DNA of 32,155 nt from JACVRX01 sp035697245. Its GTDB lineage: Bacteria > Actinomycetota > Actinomycetes > Jiangellales > Jiangellaceae. A model generated the notes under the pieces. The model saw nothing but the letters and a program-made list of their open reading frames with translations. It was not told the origin of the DNA and did no database searches. The position numbers and the translations under genes are program-made. Positions 24,325 through 32,047 of the stretch are shown one piece after another. The stretch's first letter is position 1. Each line of letters starts with the position of its first letter. The stretch covers positions 1 through 32,155 of the forward strand of contig DASSDH010000236.1 in the NCBI GenBank assembly GCA_035697245.1, written 5' to 3'.

Positions 24325-25976
24325 CCGACGGACCCCTGATCGTCCAGAGCGACAAGACCCTGCTGCTGGAGGTCGATCACGATCAGGCAGAACCATGCCG
24401 GCGCGCGATCGCGCCGTTCGCCGAGCTCGAGCGCTCACCCGAACACGTCCACACCTACCGCCTGACACCGCTGGGCCTGTGGAACGCTGGGGCAGCGGGC
24501 CACGACGCCGAGCAGGTCGTCGACACCCTGCTGACCTACTCGCGATACCCGGTCCCGCACGCACTGCTCGTCGACATCGCCGAAACCATGGCGCGCTACG
24601 GCCGGCTGCGGCTGGAGAGCGACCCCGTCCATGGCCTGGTGCTGCACACCACCGACCGGGCCGTCCTCGAGGAGGTCTTGCGATCCAAGCGAGTTCGGCC
24701 GTTGGTCGGAATGAGGATCGACGACGACTCCGTCGCCGTCCACCCCAGCCAGCGCGGGACCTTGAAGCAGGCCCTGGTCAAGCTCGGCTGGCCGGCCGAG
24801 GACCTCGCTGGCTACGTCGACGGCGAGGCGCACCCGATCGAGCTCGTCGAGGACGGCTGGTCCCTCCGTCAATATCAGCAAGAAGCAGCCGAGGGGTTCT
24901 GGCACGGCGGCTCGGGAGTGGTGGTGCTGCCCTGCGGTGCGGGAAAGACCCTGGTCGGCACCGCTGCCATGGCGCAGGCAAAGGCCACGACGCTCATCCT
25001 GGTCACCAACACCGTCGCCGCGCGGCAGTGGCGGGACGAGCTCCTGCGCCGGACCAGCCTCACCGACGACGAGATCGGGGAGTACTCCGGCGCCAAGAAG
25101 GAAATCCGGCCGGTCACCGTCGCTACCTACCAAGTCATGACGACCCGCCGCAAGGGCGTCTATACACACTTGGAGCTGCTCGACGCGCGGGACTGGGGCC
25201 TGATCATCTACGACGAGGTGCACCTGCTGCCGGCGCCGATCTTCCGCATGACCGCCGACCTGCAGGCGCGTCGCCGGCTCGGCCTGACCGCCACCCTGAT
25301 CCGCGAGGACGGCCGCGAGGACGACGTGTTCACGCTGATCGGTCCCAAGCGCTACGACGCACCGTGGAGGGAGATCGAGAACCAGGGCTGGATCGCGCCG
25401 GCGGACTGCGTCGAGGTGAGGGTGACCCTCGACGACGCTGCACGGCTCGCGTATGCCGTCGCCGAACCCGACGACCGCTACCGGCTGTGCTCGACGAGCG
25501 ATACCAAGACCCGCGTCGTCGAGCGGCTGGTCGAGAAGCACGCCGGCGAGCCCACGCTGGTGATCGGCCAGTACATCGACCAGCTCGACGACCTGGCCGA
25601 GCGGCTCCATGCCCCCGTGGTCAAGGGCCAGACGACGGTTCGCGAGCGGCAGCGGCTGTACGAGGCGTTTCGCTCTGGTGAGCTGCCGGTCCTGGTGGTC
25701 AGCAAGGTCGCGAACTTCTCCATCGACCTGCCCGAGGCGAGCGTGGCGATACAGGTGTCCGGGACGTTCGGCTCCCGGCAGGAGGAGGCACAGCGGCTGG
25801 GCCGGATCCTGCGACCCAAGGCCGACGGCCGTACCGCGCGCTTCTACACGGTCGTCGCACGCGACACCGTCGATCAGGAATTCGCTCAGCATCGGCAGCG
25901 GTTCCTGGCTGAGCAGGGGTATGCGTATCGGATCATCGACGCCGAGGACGTTCTCGCCGGTACCGATCCCGCCTAG
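24321..25976 (+). CDS. XPB-type DNA repair helicase (SF2)
   Basis: This 551-residue 3'-5' DNA helicase matches bacterial XPB. An N-terminal damage-recognition-like region covers residues 1-175. The Q-motif region is LRQYQQEA (182-189), Walker A is PCGAGKT (204-210), the box is DEVH (298-301) and motif III is TAT (323-325). The XPB-specific RED motif is at 328-330. Helicase domain 2 has VVSKVANFSIDLP and ends with the motif VI QRLGRILRP near residue 490. It should act in DNA repair or transcription-linked remodelling. The GTG start is inside the stop of its partner gene. The C-terminus lacks the human extension, as is usual in bacteria. Confidence 0.95.
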   Translation: MTDGPLIVQSDKTLLLEVDHDQAEPCRRAIAPFAELERSPEHVHTYRLTPLGLWNAGAAGHDAEQVVDTLLTYSRYPVPHALLVDIAETMARYGRLRLESDPVHGLVLHTTDRAVLEEVLRSKRVRPLVGMRIDDDSVAVHPSQRGTLKQALVKLGWPAEDLAGYVDGEAHPIELVEDGWSLRQYQQEAAEGFWHGGSGVVVLPCGAGKTLVGTAAMAQAKATTLILVTNTVAARQWRDELLRRTSLTDDEIGEYSGAKKEIRPVTVATYQVMTTRRKGVYTHLELLDARDWGLIIYDEVHLLPAPIFRMTADLQARRRLGLTATLIREDGREDDVFTLIGPKRYDAPWREIENQGWIAPADCVEVRVTLDDAARLAYAVAEPDDRYRLCSTSDTKTRVVERLVEKHAGEPTLVIGQYIDQLDDLAERLHAPVVKGQTTVRERQRLYEAFRSGELPVLVVSKVANFSIDLPEASVAIQVSGTFGSRQEEAQRLGRILRPKADGRTARFYTVVARDTVDQEFAQHRQRFLAEQGYAYRIIDAEDVLAGTDPA

Positions 25977-26022
25977 TCAGATCAACCGCGGCTTGCTGAC
26001 GTCGACCACCGAAGGAGCGGCT

Positions 26023-28020
26023 GTGCCTGCCGGCGATCCGGTCTTGACCGCAGAGCGCGGGTACCTCGCTCAGGCCCGCGCTGACCTGCGGCGGATGCGT
26101 GAGCACACGCTCTCGCTCAGGGCGCTCGGTGGCGACCGCGTTTCAGAGGCTTATCTCGCGGCCGCCCTTTACCGACGCGCGAAGTCCCTCGCGGATGACC
26201 CCTCGGTGCCGTTGTTCTTCGGTCGCATCGACCTCGAGACCGACGAGTCATTCCATATCGGCCGCCGCCACGTCATGGACGCGGCGGGAGACCCCGTCGT
26301 CGTCGACTGGCGGGCGGACGTGTCCGGCGCGTTCTACCGGGCAACACGCATGGACCGGCATGGCGTGACGCGGCGGCGCCGGTTCGGATTCGCCGGCGGC
26401 GAGATCACGTCATACGAGGACGAACACCTCTCCGATACCACCGAGCGCCACGTCAGGAGCCGGATCCTCACCGAGGAAATCGAACGACCACGGGTGGGAC
26501 CGATGCGCGACATCGTCGCGACGATCCAGCCCGAGCAGTACGACGTGGTGAGCGCGGACCTGGACCAGACGATCTGCGTGCAGGGAGCCCCCGGCACCGG
26601 CAAGACCGCGGTCGGACTGCACCGCGCCGCGTACCTGTTGCACGCCCACCGGACGCGGCTTGCTCGAAGCGGCGTGCTGGTCGTCGGGCCAAACCACGCA
26701 TTCATGCACTACATCGGCCAGGTGCTCCCTGCCTTGGGCGAGGTCGAGGTGCGGCAGGTCACCGTCGCCGAGCTGGTCGAGGGTGTGCCCGTGCGCTCGG
26801 CCGATCCGTCACCCGCGGCCGCGCTCAAGGGCGATCCCCGTATGGCCGAGGTGATCCGACGCGCCGTCTGGCGGCACGTGCAAGAACCGACGGACGCGCT
26901 TGTTGTCCCGCGTGGTACGCGACGGTGGCGCGTTCCGGCGCACGAGGTCGGCGAGGCGATCGAGGCACTCCGGCAACGCCACGACCCCTACTCCGTCGGC
27001 CGCGCGCTGCTGCCCCAACGATTGGCCCACCTGGTCCTGCTCCGCATGGAGGCCAGTGCCGAGGTCACCGACGACCGCGTGCAGGACGCAGTGGCCCGCA
27101 CTCGGCCGGTCCGTCAGCTGGTGGATTCTGTCTGGCCGGCAGTGGACCCGGTCCGGCTGGTGATGCGGCTGCTCGGCGAGCCTGAGTATCTGGCGGACGT
27201 TGCCGGCGACTTGCTCACCGATGACGAGCGCCGGTCGATCCGGTGGACTCGACCGGCTCGCGGCCCGGGCAGCGCGCCGTGGACGCACGCCGACGCAGTG
27301 CTCGTTGACGAGGCACGCGGTGCCATCGAGCGAATCCCGACCGTCGGACACGTCGTGCTCGACGAAGCGCAGGACCTGTCCCCGATGGAGTTGCGTGCCG
27401 TCGGTCGTCGGGCGAGTACCGCGTCGGCGACGGTTCTCGGCGATATCGCACAGGGAACGACGCCGTGGGCGACGGAATCGTGGGCTGCCGCGCTTGATCA
27501 CCTCGACGCGAGGGACGCGCATGTCGAGGTCTTGCGGCAGGGCTTCCGGGTGCCGGCCGCTGTCGTCGCGCTTTCCGCTCGATTGCTTCCCACCATCGCG
27601 CCTGCCGTCGATCCACCTGAGCCAGTGCGCACCAACCCAGGACGGCTCGACATCGTCCCGGTTGACGACGTGGTAGCCGGTGCCACGGCTGCACTGTCCG
27701 ACGTGGCGGCCCGCGAAGGCTCGGTCGGAGTCATCGCTGCCGACGCCGACGCGGACCGGCTTCGAGCAGCGCTCGAGGCCGCCGGCTCCGACATCGGCGC
27801 TGTCGACGACGAGGACGACCAGCGGCTCGTGCTCGTGCCGGCGTCGCTGGCAAAGGGGCTCGAGTTCGACCATGTGATCGTTGTAGAACCGGCCGTGATC
27901 GCCGCAGCGGAGCCGCGCGGTCTGCGTCGGCTCTACGTCGTTCTCACCAGGGCGGTCTCGTCACTGACGATCGTGCACGCCCAGCCGCTGCCGGTAGCGT
28001 TGCGCCGCGATCAGGTCTAA
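26023..28020 (+). CDS. HelD/HelR-like RNA polymerase-associated ATPase (UvrD-like)
   Basis: This 665-residue SF1 helicase-like ATPase resembles HelD/HelR, which pull RNA polymerase off DNA or away from inhibitors. The N-terminal YLAQARADLRRMREHT region with RRAKSLADDPSVPLFFGRIDL (51-71) is typical of the family. Later come the Q motif IQPEQYDVV (168-176), Walker A GAPGTGKT (188-195), Walker B DEAQD (447-451), RQGFRVP and the C-terminal AKGLEFDHVIV with YVVLTRAVSSLTIVH. GTG 26023 is chosen because GAAGGAG lies six bases upstream; the longer frame runs into XPB. In Streptomyces, HelR confers rifamycin tolerance; whether this protein does so is not visible. The 46 bases upstream show no long inverted repeat. 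Confidence 0.9.
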   Translation: MPAGDPVLTAERGYLAQARADLRRMREHTLSLRALGGDRVSEAYLAAALYRRAKSLADDPSVPLFFGRIDLETDESFHIGRRHVMDAAGDPVVVDWRADVSGAFYRATRMDRHGVTRRRRFGFAGGEITSYEDEHLSDTTERHVRSRILTEEIERPRVGPMRDIVATIQPEQYDVVSADLDQTICVQGAPGTGKTAVGLHRAAYLLHAHRTRLARSGVLVVGPNHAFMHYIGQVLPALGEVEVRQVTVAELVEGVPVRSADPSPAAALKGDPRMAEVIRRAVWRHVQEPTDALVVPRGTRRWRVPAHEVGEAIEALRQRHDPYSVGRALLPQRLAHLVLLRMEASAEVTDDRVQDAVARTRPVRQLVDSVWPAVDPVRLVMRLLGEPEYLADVAGDLLTDDERRSIRWTRPARGPGSAPWTHADAVLVDEARGAIERIPTVGHVVLDEAQDLSPMELRAVGRRASTASATVLGDIAQGTTPWATESWAAALDHLDARDAHVEVLRQGFRVPAAVVALSARLLPTIAPAVDPPEPVRTNPGRLDIVPVDDVVAGATAALSDVAAREGSVGVIAADADADRLRAALEAAGSDIGAVDDEDDQRLVLVPASLAKGLEFDHVIVVEPAVIAAAEPRGLRRLYVVLTRAVSSLTIVHAQPLPVALRRDQV

Positions 28021-28274
28021 CTGCCCAGCTCGGGGGCGTTCCGAGACCGGCGAAAACGCCTGACTGCGTACAAGACCGCCTGATGGACACCGACACCGAG
28101 GCCGGTGTTCAGGAACGCCAACACGGTAGCGACGGCTATTACGGCGAGTCTCGCCTCGATGAGGCCATGCGCCAGCAGCAGAACGACCCACGATACGGTG
28201 CCCACGATGAGGGCCGTCTTCCACCAACGCCCGAAGATGAGACCGAACACGATGAGGGTCGCGATCACGGTCAT
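28017..28274 (-). CDS. Small integral membrane protein
   Basis: This 85-residue protein has three hydrophobic stretches: residues 2-15, 18-38 and 43-70. It ends in a basic tail (YAVRRFRRSRNAPELGS). A GAGAAG ribosome binding site lies close upstream of the ATG at 28274. Its stop overlaps the stop of the HelD-like gene by four bases in a tail-to-tail arrangement. I do not recognise the family. Composition typical of membrane proteins, a plausible start and its place between two real genes support it, but there is no independent evidence of function. Confidence 0.7.
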   Translation of the reverse strand: MTVIATLIVFGLIFGRWWKTALIVGTVSWVVLLLAHGLIEARLAVIAVATVLAFLNTGLGVGVHQAVLYAVRRFRRSRNAPELGS

Positions 28275-28306
28275 TCAACTTCTCGGGCCATCGGCGGAGA
28301 GCACAC

Positions 28307-28384
28307 CTCATGATGCCCGTGTCTGCCGACCGAGCAGTCGATCATCCCAGACCTGCGGTCCGGCCCGCCTGGATGTCTCATGAT
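28307..28384. repeat. Direct repeat of CTCATGAT in a promoter region
   Basis: CTCATGAT occurs at 28307-28314 and again at 28377-28384, 70 bases apart, in the 130-base region between the divergent small membrane protein and M20 genes. Both copies contain the palindrome TCATGA and are followed by CCG-rich sequence. They could be binding sites for one regulator about seven helical turns apart, or chance. Confidence 0.3.
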
Positions 28385-28404
28385 CGCCCGGGCAGACTCG
28401 GCGT

Positions 28405-29655
28405 ATGCCGCTGAGCCCGATTGAACGTCGCGTCGTCGACGCAGTCGATCCGGACGCAATCGTCGCTGACCTGAAAGCGCTCGTCGGCATCCCCAGCGTC
28501 GGCGGATCGGTCGCGGAGGTCGCCATTCAGCGGTGGTGCGCCAAGAGGCTTGCAGCCCTCGGCGGCCAGGTCGATTTATGGGATCTCGATCTGGCCCACC
28601 TACGGGCTGCTGACGGCTATCCCGGTGAAGAGGTCGTTCGCAAGACTGCCATGGGATGCGCAGCGACGTTCGGTGCGGGGGCCGTCCGGCTGATCTTTGC
28701 CGGGCATACCGACGTCGTACCGGCCGGCGACGTACGCACCTGGTCTGCTGACCCGTGGCGGTTGCGGCGAGCCGGTGATCGGTTCGTCGGGCGCGGGGCG
28801 TGCGACATGAAGGGCGGACTGGCAGCCATCTTCGGTGCGCTGGCCGCCCTTGGTGACGGCGCGGGCGAGGTGCCGTCCGTCGCCGTCCATTGCGTCATCG
28901 GCGAGGAGGACGGCGGACTGGGCACCTTTGGCACCCTGGAGCGTGGCCACGGAGGCGACGCGTGCGTGCTGGCCGAGCCGACCGAGCGGCGCGCGGTGAC
29001 GGCCAACGCCGGGTCGCTCACGTTTCACCTCGAGGTGCCCGGTCAGGCCGCACACGGTTCGGTCCGAACCCAAGGCGTGTCAGCACTCGACGCGGCTACG
29101 CCGGTGTTTGCCGCATTGCGGGACCTGGAGACGCGGCGTAACCGGGACGTCGATCCGGTCGTCAGTCACCTCGATGTGGCATACCCGCTGTCCATCGGCG
29201 TCGTCCGTGCCGGCGACTGGGCGAGTACCGTGCCCGATCTGCTCATCGCCGAGGGCCGGTACGGCGTGCGTATCGGCGAGTCGGTCGAGCACGCCAGGGC
29301 CGAGCTGCAGGCCGCCGTTGCCGAGGCATCCGCCGGCGACCCGTGGCTGTCGGTTCATCCCGCCCGCGTGAGTTGGCCCGGTGGGGTCTTCGCCCCTGGC
29401 CGGCTGGCCGCCGATGATCCACTGCTGCTTGCCGTCCAGTCGTCCTGTGCCGACGCTGCGGGGTGGACTCCGGCGTCTACCGGGGCACCATACGGGTCGG
29501 ATCTGCGGTTGTACGCGAACGCCGGCATCCCGACGCTGCAACTCGGCCCAGGCGACGTCGCCGCTGCACACAGCGCCGACGAGTACGTCCCGCTTGCCGA
29601 CCTGGTCGACTGTGCTCGGAGCTACGCGGTGCTCGCGCTGCGCATAGGACGATGA
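28405..29655 (+). CDS. M20 family deacylase/peptidase (ArgE/DapE-like)
   Basis: This 416-residue zinc hydrolase has the M20 pattern. GHTDVVPAGD gives the first metal ligand His101 and the catalytic Asp103. RGACDMKGGLAA gives the bridging ligand Asp134. GEEDGG gives the general base Glu167 and ligand Glu168. VLAEPT gives Glu191, and the final His is in AAHSADE near residue 569 of the frame's codon count from the window's gene start, that is close to the C-terminus (about residue 389). A dimerisation insert with VPGQAAHGSVR (211-221) is present. It should remove an acyl group from an amino acid derivative; ArgE, DapE and related deacylases cannot be told apart here. It is followed after three bases by the HD hydrolase gene. 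Confidence 0.9.
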   Translation: MPLSPIERRVVDAVDPDAIVADLKALVGIPSVGGSVAEVAIQRWCAKRLAALGGQVDLWDLDLAHLRAADGYPGEEVVRKTAMGCAATFGAGAVRLIFAGHTDVVPAGDVRTWSADPWRLRRAGDRFVGRGACDMKGGLAAIFGALAALGDGAGEVPSVAVHCVIGEEDGGLGTFGTLERGHGGDACVLAEPTERRAVTANAGSLTFHLEVPGQAAHGSVRTQGVSALDAATPVFAALRDLETRRNRDVDPVVSHLDVAYPLSIGVVRAGDWASTVPDLLIAEGRYGVRIGESVEHARAELQAAVAEASAGDPWLSVHPARVSWPGGVFAPGRLAADDPLLLAVQSSCADAAGWTPASTGAPYGSDLRLYANAGIPTLQLGPGDVAAAHSADEYVPLADLVDCARSYAVLALRIGR

Positions 29656-29658
29656 CAG

Positions 29659-30279
29659 GTGGACGATCTGCTCGAGCGGTGGCACGCCCTCACCGGGGAC
29701 GAGGCGTCGGGGCAAAAATTGTTAACCCGCTGGTCCGAGCCGCATCGGCGTTATCACGACGTCGACCATCTACGTTCTGTCCTGCACACCGTCGATCAAC
29801 TCGCCGGTGACGCGGTCGACCCCGACGCCGTCCGGTTGGCTGCCTGGTTTCATGATGCCGTCTACACCGGCCGCCCGGGCGACGACGAGCGCACCAGCGC
29901 CAAGCTTGCGGCGTCCATCCTCCCTGCACTCGGCATCGAAGCCGAGAAGGTCGCCGAGGTCGTCCGTCTCGTCGAACTGACGGCAACGCACGAGCCGGCG
30001 GCGGCCGACAGAAACGGCGCCGTGCTGTGCGACGCCGACCTCGCCGTCCTGGGCGCAGACCCGAACGCGTATGCGACCTACGCGGCTGCGGTCCGCGAGG
30101 AGTATCAGGACGTCCCGGACGAGGAGTTCCGGGCCGGCCGGATTGCCGTCCTGGAGCGGTTCGCCTCTCGTGATCCGCTCTTCCACACGACAACCGCGCG
30201 AACCCGGTGGGAGCAGACCGCGCGGCGAAACATCGACACGGAACTCAGCCTGCTCCGAGGCGGCGCTTCCGCTTCCTGA
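29659..30279 (+). CDS. HD-domain metal-dependent phosphohydrolase-like protein
   Basis: This 206-residue protein resembles the predicted HD-superfamily metal-dependent phosphohydrolases (COG4339 type). The first pattern is RRYHDVDHLRSVL with His33/Asp34, the second is AAWFHDAVYTGRPGDDERTSA with the HD pair His65/Asp66, and LCDADLAVLGA (123-133) gives a third acidic site. EYQDVPDEEFRAGRIAVLERF is a family signature near the end. The GTG start lies three bases after the M20 stop, so the two are an operon. Its 3' end overlaps the convergent DUF4031 gene by 35 bases. The substrate is unknown. Confidence 0.9.
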   Translation: MDDLLERWHALTGDEASGQKLLTRWSEPHRRYHDVDHLRSVLHTVDQLAGDAVDPDAVRLAAWFHDAVYTGRPGDDERTSAKLAASILPALGIEAEKVAEVVRLVELTATHEPAAADRNGAVLCDADLAVLGADPNAYATYAAAVREEYQDVPDEEFRAGRIAVLERFASRDPLFHTTTARTRWEQTARRNIDTELSLLRGGASAS

Positions 30280-30514
30280 GCCCCGCTGCGTCCAGCCGGC
30301 GAACGACCTCCCGGCTGCTGACCGGCACGGCCCCTGCAGCGACCACCTGCTCGTACAGCTCGGCGGGCACGTCGTAGTGATCGCGTTCGAATCCGCGCAC
30401 CGGAATGCCCACCGCACGCGCGAAGGCGTGCAGCTCGTCGTAGGACGAGTCCGAGATCAGGTGCGACCACAGCCGCCCGTGCCCTGGCCATGTCGGCGGG
30501 TCGACACATATCAC
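30245..30514 (-). CDS. DUF4031 family protein
   Basis: This 89-residue protein is a complete DUF4031 member: VICVDPPTWPGHGRLWSHLISDSSYDELHAFARAVGIP at the N-terminus, FERDHYDVPAELYEQVVAAGAVPVSSREVVRRL in the middle, and a basic tail (RKRKRR). The GTG at 30514 shares GTGA with the stop of cutC, which fixes the start; the longer frame is antisense-like sequence inside cutC. The family is small and uncharacterised. The conserved DPP...HGR..SH and RDHYD motifs contain potential metal or phosphate ligands. The 3' end runs 35 bases into the HD hydrolase gene. Confidence 0.88.
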   Translation of the reverse strand: MICVDPPTWPGHGRLWSHLISDSSYDELHAFARAVGIPVRGFERDHYDVPAELYEQVVAAGAVPVSSREVVRRLDAAGLRKRKRRLGAG

Positions 30515-31215
30515 AGCGCCGCAGCCACCGCATCGTCGAGGAGCGATCGCCACGACCGAACCATCGACGCGTCGACGTAGGCCTTCCATGACCCGCCCGG
30601 GCGGACCTGCGGGCCGAGGTGGTATTTGCGCACACCCGCCCGGGCGAGCCACGGCACGTGCTCCGACTGTAGCCCGCCGCCGACCATCATCAACTCGGCG
30701 ACATACGAATCGTCCGCCGCCCGCCGGCAGAGCTCGTCGAGCCCCGCCGCCACGCCGCGCGCCGAGCCGGCCGTCAGCACAGTGTCGAGCCGGGGCATCA
30801 TCCGTAACCGCTGCCACGCCCTGTCGTAGTCAAGCGCATGGTCGACGGCACGGTGGAACGTCCAAGGCATGGAGCCGAACTCGTCGGCCAAGGCAAGGGT
30901 GGCATCGACGTCGATCTCGACCGTCGGGCCGAGAAAGCCGAGGACGAAACCCTCGACCGCGGCCTCGGCGAACTGATGGGCGGCTCCTTGCAGCCGGGTG
31001 AGCTCCGAGCCACTCGTCGAGTAACCGTCGTTGCCGCGCAGCATGATCCGCAACGGCAGATCGGACGCGCTCTTGATCTCGCCTACCGTGCTCACCGCGG
31101 GCGTCAGGCCGCCGGATTCGACATCCGACACCACGGCGAGCCGGTCCGCCCCGCCGTCCCGAGCGCCCGCGACATCGCCGGCGCCCAGCACGATGACCTC
31201 GAGCAGGGGTCGCAC
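30511..31215 (-). CDS. cutC: CutC family protein
   Basis: This 234-residue protein fits the TIM-barrel CutC family. It starts at GTG 31215 with LLEVIVLGAGDVAGARDGGADRLAVVSD, matching the usual CutC opening of E...D...A..GGADRiEL type. Further signatures are LRIMLRGNDGY, FVLGFLGPTVEIDVDA, WTFHRAVDHALD, DTVLTAGSARG (usually LTSGG) and MMVGGGLQSEHV. The name comes from copper homeostasis in E. coli, but that role is disputed and the biochemical activity is unsettled. It diverges from the unknown gene at 31262 with a 46-base gap, and is coupled to DUF4031. No clear ribosome binding site precedes the start. Confidence 0.88.
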   Translation of the reverse strand: MRPLLEVIVLGAGDVAGARDGGADRLAVVSDVESGGLTPAVSTVGEIKSASDLPLRIMLRGNDGYSTSGSELTRLQGAAHQFAEAAVEGFVLGFLGPTVEIDVDATLALADEFGSMPWTFHRAVDHALDYDRAWQRLRMMPRLDTVLTAGSARGVAAGLDELCRRAADDSYVAELMMVGGGLQSEHVPWLARAGVRKYHLGPQVRPGGSWKAYVDASMVRSWRSLLDDAVAAAL

Positions 31216-31261
31216 CGGCTCAGTGTGCCAGGGGTGTGCATGCGGCTGGCACCATCGGAGC

Positions 31262-31603
31262 ATGAGCACCGATCCGTTGCTCGACGCCCGCGCTCGGGTG
31301 CTGCACGACCTCGCGGCACGGGGCCTGGATTCAGCAGACGTCGTCGACGTGCTCGAGGACGTCGTCACGGAACGCCGCTGGTGGGTCGGCGAATGGCCAG
31401 ATGGTGGGTCGTACGTCGCGGGGCTGGTTGCTCAGGACGTCCAGGATCGGTTACTCGACGCGCACATCGGCCGCTGGCCGCGTTGCATCGCGTGCGACGA
31501 GACCGGCATCCATGAGCTGCACATCGATCCGGAGCTGGGGCCCGGGCCTCGCTGGCGGTGTGAGAAGAGCGGCATCGTCGTCGCCCCGCTCGGCGAGCTG
31601 TGA
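31262..31603 (+). CDS. Conserved-looking small protein with CxxC motif, unknown function
   Basis: This 113-residue protein is not recognised. The N-terminal half is helical and acidic (LLDARARVLHDLAARGLDSADVVDVLEDVV). A Trp-rich segment follows (RRWWVGEWPDGGSYVAGLVAQDVQD). The C-terminus has Cys75 and Cys78 in RCIACDETGIHELHID, with His84, His87 and Cys100, which could bind a metal ion. The ATG at 31262 is immediately preceded by GGAG, a close but possible ribosome binding site. It is head to head with cutC. The amino acid make-up and lack of a better frame support it as a real gene. Confidence 0.7.
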   Translation: MSTDPLLDARARVLHDLAARGLDSADVVDVLEDVVTERRWWVGEWPDGGSYVAGLVAQDVQDRLLDAHIGRWPRCIACDETGIHELHIDPELGPGPRWRCEKSGIVVAPLGEL

Positions 31604-31610
31604 CCACTCA

Positions 31611-31638
31611 GGTCGAGATTTGATTCGGGTGCTCGACC
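31611..31638. terminator. Inverted repeat between convergent genes
   Basis: GGTCGAG (31611-31617) and CTCGACC (31632-31638) are perfect reverse complements around a 14-base AT-richer loop. It begins eight bases after the stop of the preceding gene and lies in the 70-base gap before the convergent gene's end. A terminator is possible, though the loop is long and there is no T tract. Confidence 0.4.
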
Positions 31639-31673
31639 ACGCGAACCCACCATCAGCGACAGACGAGTGCGTT

Positions 31674-31931
31674 CTATTCGATGTATCCGGTCTCCGGGTC
31701 CACCTGCGACAGGAAGTTCCGGATCGCCTCCTCGTGGTCGACCATGGTGGAGGGCCGTCCGTCCGATGACGCCGAGGAAAATCCGTAACCGGGATTTGGT
31801 CCAGAGATCCATGCGTAGTGGTAATGCCCGGGATGATCCGGTTCCGTCGTCACGTCGAAATCTTCACCATCGACCGTGACGCGAACAGGCGGTTCGGCCG
31901 GCCGCTGTATCGGGCTCGGACGCCATGGCAC
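31674..31931 (-). CDS. Small soluble protein of unknown function
   Basis: This protein is 85 residues from GTG 31931, which has GGAGGA six to seven bases upstream; the TTG at 31949 is a worse start. The first 15 residues are Pro-rich. The rest is distinctive: VRVTVDGEDFDVTTEPDHPGHYHYAWISGPNPGYGF, then TMVDHEEAIRNFLSQVDPETGYIE. I recall short proteins ending in a similar D-P-x-T-G-Y-I motif in actinobacteria, but no function. No signal peptide or membrane span is seen. The strong ribosome binding site and non-random sequence support it. Confidence 0.72.
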   Translation of the reverse strand: MPWRPSPIQRPAEPPVRVTVDGEDFDVTTEPDHPGHYHYAWISGPNPGYGFSSASSDGRPSTMVDHEEAIRNFLSQVDPETGYIE

Positions 31932-32047
31932 AGCGGCTCCTCCGATCAATTCCAGGCAATTGTGCGTTATGGCGCAAGGTCGTAGCCTCGGTCCGAGCCG
32001 AGGGCGTGCCCAACCGGGGCGTGCCGGGGACGGATAGGGGACACGCC

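Noticed and set aside
24435..25892. 485-codon minus-strand frame inside the XPB helicase gene
   Set aside because: It is antisense to a complete helicase with all motifs; long antisense frames are expected at this GC content.
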